From MPNP01 sp963668325 (GTDB lineage Bacteria > Pseudomonadota > Alphaproteobacteria > Rhodobacterales > Rhodobacteraceae), in NCBI GenBank assembly GCA_963668325.1, contig OY764222.1:3100001-3164000 (forward strand): a stretch of DNA of 64,000 nt, given 5' to 3'. The position numbers and the translations under genes were made by a program. The notes under the pieces were generated by a model, which was not told where the DNA came from, searched no databases, and saw only the letters and a program-made list of their open reading frames with translations. Below are positions 1-8,207 of the stretch, in pieces (positions within the stretch are counted from its first letter, which is position 1; every line of letters starts with the position of its first letter).

Positions 1-1
1 C

Positions 2-193
2 CTTATACATCCGGAGGCTAATATCTGCATTGGTTGTTATAGGACCCCTGAAGAGATCAGTGATTGGGCCTTGTTTGCTCCGGCAAAGCGAAAATCTTTG
101 CTTAAAGAGCTTCCTCAAAGAAGCGGAGCGGTTAAAAGGCGAAGAGGGAAACGACAAAGAAACCGATATAAAAGGTCTCCGGGAACTCTATGA
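2..193 (+). CDS. DUF1289-family protein, C-terminal part (cut by window edge)
   Basis: This frame is open from the first bases to TGA at 191-193, so only the C-terminus is present. It contains CIGCYRTPEEISDWALF followed by a basic tail rich in Arg and Lys. Spaced Cys, GC-x-RT, a following E-E-I and a Trp are typical of DUF1289, a small probable metal-binding family common in proteobacteria whose biochemical role is not established. The N-terminal Cys half of the motif lies outside the window. An overlapping frame with a TTG start at 30 looks like a shadow. Confidence 0.6.
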   Translation, partial: LIHPEANICIGCYRTPEEISDWALFAPAKRKSLLKELPQRSGAVKRRRGKRQRNRYKRSPGTL

Positions 194-338
194 TGATAAA
201 GCTAGATGCTAAGCCCTTACTAAACTAACCCATAAGTTCCCGACCTTGTTTTTTATTGTTAATTTCTTCAATCTTGGATAAAAGTATGTTTTAATCTATT
301 ATTTCTACAAATTATGACAATAATTAAGGTTAAAACGG

Positions 339-1612
339 ATGTTAGTCGAATTTTCTGTTGAAAATTACAAGTCAATAAAAGATGAGGTGAAACTGAGTTT
401 GGTTGCTAGTCCTGCCAAGGAGCATCGCGAAACTCATATCATTTCTCCAGAAATGTCTAGTGGGTTGAGAAACATCTCGCTTCTTCGCTCATCTGCTATT
501 TTTGGTCCAAATGCCGCAGGAAAATCGAATTTGATTCGAGCACTTAGCACAATGCAGAAAATTATTTTACGTTCGGGTGGCCAGTTAGATGATCTTCCGG
601 TAATTCCTTTTCGATTTTGTCAGGGTGTGAAAATAAGCCAACAACATTTGAACTGATTGGGATTATAAATCAGATGCAATTTCAATATGGGTTTTCTACA
701 ACTAAAAATCTTGTGACAGACGAGTGGCTTTATGCTTGGCCGAAAGGTCGTTCACAAGAATGGTTTGTACGTTCGACCTCTAAGTCAGGAGAGGTAAAAT
801 ACAAATTTGGTGGAAAACTTACTGGTGACAAAGAAGTGTGGAAGAGGGCTACAAGACCGAATTCATTGTTTCTATCAACTGCTATGACACTCAACAGTGA
901 ACAATTAAAACCGATTTTTGAGTGGTTCAGTAAAATACTCCATGTCGGTGGAATTGGTGGCTGGGGGAGAGATTACTCAACAGTATGGTGTGAGGGTGAT
1001 CGTAAGAAAAAAATTGTGGAATTTATGCAATCTGCCGATTTTGCGATAGAAAATCTACGTATTACAAAAAAAGATTTCAATTTAGAAATGCTATCAAGTG
1101 ACATTCATTCTGACTTCAAAAACTTGTTTGCGGAGAAACTGTCTAATGCTGAATTAGCGGAATTGTATGTTTCACACCAAACGAATCATGGTCATACTGT
1201 AGAATTGAGCTTAAGTGACGAGTCGGATGGTACCCAAAAGATATTTGAATTTGCTGCTCCTTGGAATGATACACTCGAAAATGGGCATGTCATCGTCTAT
1301 GACGGATTGCATGAACATTTACATCCCGCTTTACATAGATATTTAATTAATCAATTTCATGACAAAAAAAGAAATACACAAAACGCTCAACTTATATTCA
1401 GTACACATGACACATCAGTATTGAGCCAGGAGATACTCCGGCGAGATCAAATTTGGTTCTGTGAACGCAATGCAAAACAAGAAACTGAATTATTTCCTCT
1501 AACCGATTTTAGTCCTCGTCGTGGATTTGAAAATCTAGAGCGATCTTACCTTGGTGGTCGCTATGGTGCACTTCCTTACCTTGGAATATTACAAAAGAAT
1601 TTAAGTGTTTGA
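339..1612 (+). pseudogene. RloA-like AAA15-family ATPase, frameshifted
   Basis: Two overlapping frames (339-656 and 617-1612) together encode one ABC/SMC-like ATPase of about 420 residues. The first carries the N-terminal strand motif FSVENYKSIKDEV and Walker A GPNAAGKS (residues 56-63). The second continues with PTTFELIG and ends with LSLSDESDGTQK, a Walker-B-like VIVYDGLHEHLHP and STHDTSVL. The reading frame shifts by one base between about 609 and 640, near a T4 run. The usual Walker B is D-E-L-H; here the Glu is replaced by Gly (GGA), which should impair ATP hydrolysis. Such ATPases pair with a TOPRIM-like RloB in suspected phage-defence modules, and an RloB remnant follows directly. I infer an inactive defence gene; an indel error could explain the shift but not the E-to-G change. 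Confidence 0.75.
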
Positions 1613-1615
1613 GAT

Positions 1616-2237
1616 GTGGCCAAGAAAAGGACTCAGAATTCCCTCAAAAGAACTCTCCCTCTGAGAAACCGGAGGGAACGGGTTCTAATCGTTTGTGAAG
1701 GAAAAAAACGGAACCTCAGGGCTAAAAGACCACTACTGACTAACCACGGCAACTGTTTATGGCTCAGCATCAGACCCAAATTATCTTGTTAAACAAGCCA
1801 GGAAGAAACACACTGAAGAAGAAAAATATGGCGATGGTTACGATAAAGTATATTGTGTATTCGATCGTGATGAACACACAAAATTTGAAGTGGCTAGGTT
1901 AAATGCTAGGAGTTCCGGCTTAATTCCAATTTGTTCATGGCCATGTTTTGAATTCTGGATTCTGCTTCACTTTGGTTTTACGCGTAAGCCCTATGACAGT
2001 TCTGGTGGAAAAACTCCTGGCCAAAACTGTTTGAAAGATCTTCAGAATGAATTTTCAGACTACGACAAGAATTTAGAAAGTCTATTCAAAGATCTGATAG
2101 GCATACTTGAAGTTTCAAAGAAAAATTTAAAATCAGCACTGAATGAAGCACTAAATACTAATGAATACAATCCTTCCACAGAAATTCACGTACTTGTAGA
2201 ATATTTACAGTCTCTTGCTTCGGAAAATTTATCTTGA
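1616..2237 (+). pseudogene. RloB-like TOPRIM-family protein, decayed
   Basis: A GTG at 1616 starts a frame reading LRNRRERVLIVCEGKK, the N-terminal signature of RloB (usually I-C-E-G-E-K-T-E-P). The frame is then lost: TEP appears one frame over after an A7 run, GLKDHY in the third frame, and a TGA at 1737-1739 stands where the family would have Arg before LTTATVYGSASDPNYLV. From there the frame stays open to 2237 with VYCVFDRDEH and CFEFWILLHFG, the conserved RloB core and C-terminal motifs. At least two frame changes and one nonsense codon make this a true pseudogene rather than one sequencing error. It lies three bases after the RloA-like gene and was probably co-transcribed with it. Confidence 0.75.
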
Positions 2238-2293
2238 TTTTACCAATACCCTATGCCTAATGAGAAGATACTTTCTACTAGGACAAACCGGTT

Positions 2294-3295
2294 TCAGTAT
2301 TTGGGTCTTATCTTTTCAAGGGTAGCCCTTAAACCGTTAATACCTTCATTGTCCATAAATTGTGGTGAGGATAATCTCCTTCGCCAGGTGCGTGCTCCGG
2401 CAATCCCAGCAAACAAACCCAACATATGGCGAGTAATCCTCCTGATTGGTACACCCGTTTCAATTTCTCTTTCAACATAACCAATCATGTTTTCCATAAT
2501 GACGTTGATATCCTTCCCCTCGGAAGCATTAAATATTCTCTGATCTACTTCTTTGAGTATAACAAGAGGTGAATGGTAGGCTACCCTTCCCACCATTATA
2601 CCATCCAAATCTCTGTCAATTAGTTCCATTGTTTGGTCCAATGAAGAAATTCCACCATTTATGCAAATAATCAAATCCGGGAACCACTTCTTGCATTTAA
2701 CTACCAGATCGTAATCCAAGGGAGGTACGGTTCGGTTTTCCTTAGGGCTAAGCCCTTGCAGGAACGCCTTTCTAGCATGGATGATTACCCTTTTGATTTC
2801 CAAGTACTGGAATAACTCCAATAAATCTGGTAGCATCTGGTAAGGATTAGCATCGTCAACACCAATCCGGCATTTTATGGTTATTTCTGTACCATTTGAA
2901 GCATCCTGCATGGCTTTGATACAATCTCGGGCAGTCTCGGGCATGGTCATTAATTTGGCACCAAAGCATCCCTGAGAAACCCGATCTGAAGGGCAGCCCA
3001 TGTTCAGATTGATTTCGTCATATCCAAATTCGATACCCAATTTGGTAGCAAATGCTAATTCCTTGGGGTTAGACCCTCCCAATTGCAAAGCTACCGGGTG
3101 TTCTTGAGGGTTGAATTCCAATAACCTATCCCTCTTGCCATGAACAAGAGCCGGCGCAGTGATCATTTCAGTGTATAAAAGGGAATGTTCTGTGATTTGT
3201 CGAAACATGAACCGACAATGACGATCGGTGTAATCCATCATCGGAGCTATGGAAAAAGTATATGCAGGGGGTTTTACTATTTTTTCCTCAACCAT
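2294..3295 (-). CDS. dusA: tRNA-dihydrouridine synthase (DusA type)
   Basis: FMN-dependent enzyme that reduces uridine to dihydrouridine in the tRNA D-loop. The protein shows the DusA hallmarks SIAPMMDYTDRHCR near the N-terminus, LNMGCPSDRVSQGCFGAKLM with the catalytic Cys in GCPS, a KCRIGVDD segment, and the C-terminal INGGI and GRVAYHSP motifs that bind the FMN phosphate. The open frame extends to a TTG at 3337, but the ATG at 3295 gives an N-terminus that matches the family, so I chose it. It faces away from the PcfJ-like gene, with about 90 bases between them. The subfamily call rests on the DusA-like MGCPSDRV and MMDYTDRH; DusB or DusC are less likely. Confidence 0.93.
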   Translation of the reverse strand: MVEEKIVKPPAYTFSIAPMMDYTDRHCRFMFRQITEHSLLYTEMITAPALVHGKRDRLLEFNPQEHPVALQLGGSNPKELAFATKLGIEFGYDEINLNMGCPSDRVSQGCFGAKLMTMPETARDCIKAMQDASNGTEITIKCRIGVDDANPYQMLPDLLELFQYLEIKRVIIHARKAFLQGLSPKENRTVPPLDYDLVVKCKKWFPDLIICINGGISSLDQTMELIDRDLDGIMVGRVAYHSPLVILKEVDQRIFNASEGKDINVIMENMIGYVEREIETGVPIRRITRHMLGLFAGIAGARTWRRRLSSPQFMDNEGINGLRATLEKIRPKY

Positions 3296-3385
3296 GGTAA
3301 AGATTTGAATAACTTTGAAAAAGGATAATATCTTCAATCAATATAATGCTTCTTGCCGAAGGAAATAAATGGCTGGTAATTTAAA

Positions 3386-5506
3386 TTGTTATTGAGTTTC
3401 CACTCTGAAACCAAAGGAGATGCTCTACGTTATTTCTGTTTTCTACAACCCGAAGACGGTGATGACGATCCCAGATACGACTTTATCTCCTTATCTCTGG
3501 ACACGGTAAATTTAACTTTGGGCGGTATAATCCATATTGATATCGGCTATCCTGTATTACAACCACAAGCCCTGCAGGTTTCTATTCCCCAACAACTTCT
3601 TGAAGAAATTAACTCCCAAGGTGATACGTTGAAACTCCTTGAGTTGATTACTCTCGGAGGCCTCGCCTTAGGAACAAATCTGCCAATCAATGAGGTAAAT
3701 ATTGAGGAAGCTTCATTTGTGGACCCCCTTAGCGACCTGGGTTTGGAATTTACTGAGCTATTTGGCACTGAAACCCACGAGGAACACCTTCCAATTTCTC
3801 AACGCATTATTGATTTTGGTATGCAAAACTCCCTTTTGGAAAGGGTTGGAAGACATTTTGTTCTCAACAGCAATGTAGAGATTTCCTTGGGGGAACTTGA
3901 GCCTGCATTTGAATCAGTAGAACTCCTCCGGCAAGCCTACAATTCGTATAAAATCACCTTACCAAGCAAATCCGAAGACTTTGATTTAAATCTGGCACTG
4001 GATGTATTGAAATTAGTTCCCAATCCTACTGCTCAGACATTATGGTTCTACGGAAACACCAAGCATCCGAGTCACAAATATCGAATACAGGCAGCCCAAT
4101 CCTACCCCTTGCTTGCCGAATATCTTCTAAAAATTGAGAAAGCTGTTGCTGCCATTGATTTTGGTGAAAAACTTCAACCTGTAATTGCTGAAATCACCGG
4201 ATTGAACAAAGGCAAACTAAAGCGAATAACTAAGATGGTGAAACCATCCTCACCTAGTAGCTCCTTGGACCAACAGGATATTGGCGACCTTCCCATCGAA
4301 ATTCAAAGAACCCGCAGGTTCACTTTGGCTAATACCCTAAGGGTCGAAACCATAATCAAGGCTTTGAACGAGGTTGATACCGGTATTCTACCTAATTCCT
4401 ATGGTGACTGGGAGAGATTCCTGCAGATCACCTCAGGATGTGCCTTAACACTTGAAAAACGGTTGAACATATCTCTCTCGGAATTGCTTAATTCTTCCAA
4501 GGGAAACTGGGGAAAATTTCATCATTCGCTTGCCCAAAACGCAGAAATACCAGTTGAGGGTTTCCACCTTGACCACATTACCTACGCAGCGGCTGATGCT
4601 CTTGAAGCTATTGATGATTTTACCCGTACAATATTTCTACCAAGGATTTTATTTCATATCCTAGAAATTGGTAAGCCACTACCCTTGCCAACAACATCGG
4701 ACTTACTCCGTGCCAACACTGCCAGTTTCAATCTATTGAGAGGAGAGACTTTAAACCTCTTGGGATTTCTATTTCACCTGGGTTTCAGGTGGTCAAATCG
4801 TTATCCTCAAATCGCCCAAATTATCAGTCCGGTAAAGGAGGAGAAAAAAGTTAACCAAGCATTTGAAGAAAAAAGGAAAAAGAAATCCTGGCCTAGACTG
4901 GCTAGTGATTTTGAAACGAGTAATGGCCTGGTTGTTCGAAACTTGACATCAGAAAAGGAATTAAAGGATGAATCTGACAGGCTCGATCATTGCGTTGGTA
5001 ATCTTTATGTAAATTCAGCCAAGAAGGGCCGCTGTCATATATTTTCTGTCCAGAGTGCAGATGGGTCAATGAGTTACTCAACTTTTGAAATCTGTCCCCC
5101 AAATACAACAGATAAAATACAGGAATTGCAACGAATCAATATTTGCCAGCACAAGGGAAAAAATAACAGGGTTCCCAACAAAAAATGCAAAGAAGCTCTT
5201 ACACAATGGATGAAGGCAGTTAAACAGGAATCTCTGGAACTAAACCTCGATGAAGTTATTGAGTGGAAGCACGAAGTAAATATAAAAAGGGATCAAAATA
5301 AATTTCATAGGTCAGGGTTGCTTTCGCCAAAGATTGCCTGGCAAAGACTATTGGGAGAGAATTGGGACAATCCGGATATTCATTCCCAACTTTGGTATGA
5401 GTGGCAAAAGTACATTTTGAGTGGAAAGCTGGCAAAAAGCAGTGATTCAGAAATTATCCTGAAAAGCTTGGTCACCCAAAATTTTGTCGAAACAATCTCT
5501 CCCTGA
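3386..5506 (+). CDS. Large PcfJ-like domain protein, function unknown
   Basis: A 706-residue protein without signal peptide or obvious membrane segments. The first 500 residues give no motif I recognise. Around residues 525-585 it has LDHCVGNLYVNSAKKGRCHI, followed by SYSTFEI and QHKGKNN, resembling the PcfJ domain (H-C-V-G ... G-x-x-x-I/L, then a basic patch). That domain was named from conjugative plasmid proteins and is also found scattered in chromosomes; its biochemical role is unknown. The start is a TTG; an in-frame stop at 3377-3379 prevents a longer gene, so the N-terminus is limited to this point or slightly downstream. It sits alone between dusA and a long noncoding stretch. Confidence 0.6.
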   Translation: MLLSFHSETKGDALRYFCFLQPEDGDDDPRYDFISLSLDTVNLTLGGIIHIDIGYPVLQPQALQVSIPQQLLEEINSQGDTLKLLELITLGGLALGTNLPINEVNIEEASFVDPLSDLGLEFTELFGTETHEEHLPISQRIIDFGMQNSLLERVGRHFVLNSNVEISLGELEPAFESVELLRQAYNSYKITLPSKSEDFDLNLALDVLKLVPNPTAQTLWFYGNTKHPSHKYRIQAAQSYPLLAEYLLKIEKAVAAIDFGEKLQPVIAEITGLNKGKLKRITKMVKPSSPSSSLDQQDIGDLPIEIQRTRRFTLANTLRVETIIKALNEVDTGILPNSYGDWERFLQITSGCALTLEKRLNISLSELLNSSKGNWGKFHHSLAQNAEIPVEGFHLDHITYAAADALEAIDDFTRTIFLPRILFHILEIGKPLPLPTTSDLLRANTASFNLLRGETLNLLGFLFHLGFRWSNRYPQIAQIISPVKEEKKVNQAFEEKRKKKSWPRLASDFETSNGLVVRNLTSEKELKDESDRLDHCVGNLYVNSAKKGRCHIFSVQSADGSMSYSTFEICPPNTTDKIQELQRINICQHKGKNNRVPNKKCKEALTQWMKAVKQESLELNLDEVIEWKHEVNIKRDQNKFHRSGLLSPKIAWQRLLGENWDNPDIHSQLWYEWQKYILSGKLAKSSDSEIILKSLVTQNFVETISP

Positions 5507-6089
5507 TAATTAAAAGTGGATATCCATTTGATAGGATTAGGAATAACCTTTCCAATTCTCATAGGTGATTAAGCTGTCCCTCGGCAAAGATAATACTGTC
5601 ATTACGTGGTGAACTAGACCCGCGTCAAGTTTCATTATCGCCTGCCGGCTAGGCCCGTGGAGGGACCCAGGTTGGCAGCTTTCTCAGAGACTGTCCTTCG
5701 GGTTATTGCAAATCCAGGGAAGAAGGTTCCTAGGAGATCTTCTTGTATCCTTTGATGATCTATATGTTCACTACTCTAAATGGTGTAAAAAAATGGCAAG
5801 GAATATCAATGCCAACATCAAAAAACGGGTAACCCTGAGTGGTGAAAGGATTGGTCTTGTCCTGATGGATTCAGTATAATTAATTCTACTGATGGGGTAC
5901 CAATATAATACTCTGCTGTAGCAAAGAAGTTCCTGGAAAATTGGTTTGAGTAGCGTAAAATTATGCCACCTTCCCACCCACGGATGTATCTTCCGCAGAT
6001 GGTTGTATTGTCAACCTAGGCACTGTTCATTATATTTTGGTTTAGTGTTTAAACTAGCAGGACAGATTCTCAATAAGGATATGTGAATA
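5507..6089. other. Intergenic region, no gene recognised
   Basis: About 580 bases with only short, unconvincing frames. Part of it (5630-5700) is GC-richer than its surroundings. I see no tRNA fold, terminator with a clear U-run, or recognisable gene fragment. It separates the PcfJ-like gene from the nucleotidyltransferase pair and could mark the edge of an acquired segment. Confidence 0.4.
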
Positions 6090-6812
6090 ATGGAATATAG
6101 TATTCCATCCCCGGCAAATATGATCATGGAGCAGGTGGCTCCGGTCTTGTTACAATTCTGTGCAAGGGAAAAGATTATCCTTGGTGGTGGAACAGCCCTG
6201 GCGGCCAGATGGCATCATCGCAGTTCGACCGATATTGATCTGTTCTTGGCACTGGAGGATTTCCAGAAAATTCACGAAGAACTTGCAGCTATGTTTGCCA
6301 GTTCGGGTGGTTTCCTGCTCTGGGAAGATGGTCAGGGATGGTGCAGGGGACGTCTCGCCGAGGGAGAATTTGCCATTGCCACAACTCTTCCTGTGTTGAA
6401 GACTGCCCCCGATGTGAATGCAACAGAAGAAACGGCAAATTGGGGTTTTGCCCTGGAAGCGGTTGACGAGATATTGGCCAAGAAACTCCGTCTGCGTATT
6501 TATGGGAATGGTGAGTTCCTCGCCAGAGATTGTTATGATCTGGTTACTGCAGCTGAGAAGGATTCGGATTCCCTGCTCCGGGCCTTGGGCGTATTGAATA
6601 CCCATCAACGTGGTGAGATTGCCAATGAATTACGCTCAATTCGGAGTATTGCCCGGCTTGGGGGTCGTGCTCTCGAAGCTCCTCACCATCCCGAATGGCT
6701 CACGGATCTACCCATCCGAGCCGCCGAAATCGTAGAAAAGGGACCCACCGTTCGACCGATGCCGGAAAAACAACCACCAACACCTCCTTCATCATCCGGG
6801 ATCCAACCATGA
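6090..6812 (+). CDS. AbiEii/AbiGii-like nucleotidyltransferase
   Basis: A 240-residue protein with the nucleotidyltransferase fingerprint: IILGGGTALAARWHHRSSTDIDLF at about residues 30-53, where GG-T-A-L and D-I-D-L-F form the nucleotide- and metal-binding core. Later VDEILAKKLRLRIYGNGEF and ARDCYDL match the helical part of AbiEii-type proteins, which are toxins of type IV toxin-antitoxin or abortive-infection pairs that nucleotidylate RNA. The C-terminus is Pro-rich and may be disordered. Base composition is visibly GC-richer than the flanking AT-rich genes, which suggests transfer. The next gene begins 12 bases downstream, but it is not a recognisable AbiEi antitoxin, so a toxin role is inference. 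Confidence 0.7.
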   Translation: MEYSIPSPANMIMEQVAPVLLQFCAREKIILGGGTALAARWHHRSSTDIDLFLALEDFQKIHEELAAMFASSGGFLLWEDGQGWCRGRLAEGEFAIATTLPVLKTAPDVNATEETANWGFALEAVDEILAKKLRLRIYGNGEFLARDCYDLVTAAEKDSDSLLRALGVLNTHQRGEIANELRSIRSIARLGGRALEAPHHPEWLTDLPIRAAEIVEKGPTVRPMPEKQPPTPPSSSGIQP

Positions 6813-6824
6813 TAAACCGGGAAG

Positions 6825-7484
6825 GTGAATTGTGTGTACGATGTTACTGTTCAATGGTCATGCGGAGAACTGGGAATGGGATTTGATGTAGATGCCGTCC
6901 GGACAGAGTTTGCCCGGCTGGAGCGAACGGCTGGTGAGGTCCGGCTTGACCGGGTGCCAACGAGGGAGGATATTCATGCTCGCTGGCACTGGCACATGAC
7001 CGAGCTTTGCCGAAAAAACAACCGGGATTCGGCTACATGGAAAGTCGGTCGCCACAGTTTTCTGGCCGGCGGCATTGGCAAACCGAAAATAACTACGGGG
7101 GAACCACCCTTGGAATGGCGATTCCGCTACGATCCGATGCCCCTTCCCTGGTTTGACTATCCAACCGGACGGGACATCCTGGCACCTATGGACCCCGAAC
7201 ATCTCTATCTGCATCATCTGGCTGCCAAGCATCTCGCTGGCTGGTCTGATCGCCCCACAGGTGAGGACATCTACAACATGTTTGTCCATGAGGAATACGG
7301 ACCCGGGGATGAGTTGATGATGAGTGAGTTGCTGGCCGATCTTCATCCCGAGACATACCCACAGCTTCGCCGCCGAGATGCCCTCAGCATCTGGCACATA
7401 GCTAGAGCAGCCCACGTCTCAAAGGCCCGCCGCGGCCGCCTTTCATGGTGGCTGAACATGTTTGCGGTCAGACCTCAGGCCTGA
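6825..7484 (+). CDS. Hypothetical protein paired with the AbiEii-like gene
   Basis: A 219-residue soluble protein that I do not recognise. It is rich in Trp, His and Arg, with segments such as HARWHWHMTELCRKN and WRFRYDPMPLPWFDYP, and ends RGRLSWWLNMFAVRPQA. No membrane segment or signal peptide is seen. The frame opens with GTG at 6825; the Met at residue 18 (MGFDVDAVRTEF, position 6876) is a plausible alternative start. Its elevated GC and the 12-base spacing suggest one transcription unit with the nucleotidyltransferase, perhaps as its partner or regulator; that is inferred from position only. Confidence 0.5.
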   Translation: MNCVYDVTVQWSCGELGMGFDVDAVRTEFARLERTAGEVRLDRVPTREDIHARWHWHMTELCRKNNRDSATWKVGRHSFLAGGIGKPKITTGEPPLEWRFRYDPMPLPWFDYPTGRDILAPMDPEHLYLHHLAAKHLAGWSDRPTGEDIYNMFVHEEYGPGDELMMSELLADLHPETYPQLRRRDALSIWHIARAAHVSKARRGRLSWWLNMFAVRPQA

Positions 7485-7693
7485 ACAGGGGGAACAGAGC
7501 ACCTTAGAAAAAAGAAACGGTGCTCAATTGTCTTATCATTACAGTAATTTTAGAAAGATAATTTAAACAGCAATAGGCTGTAGCCAAGTTTTTGACGGGA
7601 CTTCAGTTTCACTTTTTTAGAATATTATGGGAATTCTCCTGAGCTGAAATCTTTCCCTGACTTGATTAGAACTTTATATTACTTTCAACATCC

Positions 7694-7915
7694 TTAACGC
7701 TTGCGAATGGCTTTCCTTGTCCACTCATATAGAAAGTAGAGGGCATAAATCACTAGGGCAATCAAAGCCAGACCAACAAGAATTAAGACTCCAAGCCACA
7801 AAGGGGATAGCACCCACCACCAACTCCAGTCAATGACTCCCAATAGTTTTAAACCAATGAATAGTATGGCGAGGGCTCCAAAAAAGCCTAAACCGTTTGT
7901 TGAATGAACGTTCAT
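7694..7915 (-). CDS. Small two-helix membrane protein (Fragile-X-F-like)
   Basis: A 73-residue protein with two hydrophobic segments (residues about 8-27 and 33-62) linked by DWSWWWVLSPLWLG and ending in a basic tail RKAIRKR. The I-G-L-K-L-x-G-V-I-D-W-S-W-W-W-V-L-S-P-L-W pattern occurs in short proteins annotated as transmembrane Fragile-X-F proteins, often of phage or mobile origin. Function is unknown. GAGGA (7919-7923 as read on the minus strand) lies just upstream of the ATG and supports this start. Confidence 0.6.
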   Translation of the reverse strand: MNVHSTNGLGFFGALAILFIGLKLLGVIDWSWWWVLSPLWLGVLILVGLALIALVIYALYFLYEWTRKAIRKR

Positions 7916-8207
7916 TTTTCCTCCTGACGGATTAATTTGTAATTGATTGAATCAAGAGGCTCTAAGTACATTCGATGAGCAGGTAATTTGCGTTACCTTC
8001 AATCGGCGTGCTCTATTTCACATTGTTTTTTATTTTGAGCGGGTTTGGCCCTCTTCTGCCAAATATAGTTTTATACCATTTCCCAAGATTAACAATAATG
8101 AAATACCAAAAATTTGGTTTTCTGCTTGTGTTTAAGTGTAAGTGCCTTTATGCAACACCTAGCAGTTAATTCTGGCTGTTATAATTTCTTATTAACAGTC
8201 AAAATTT

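Noticed and set aside
30..212. 60-codon frame at the left edge
   Set aside because: It overlaps the DUF1289-like frame, which has recognisable motif residues; this frame has none.
1616..2237. RloB frame breaks as simple homopolymer sequencing errors
   Set aside because: An A7 run could explain one shift, but a second frame change and an in-frame TGA remain, so genuine decay is more likely.
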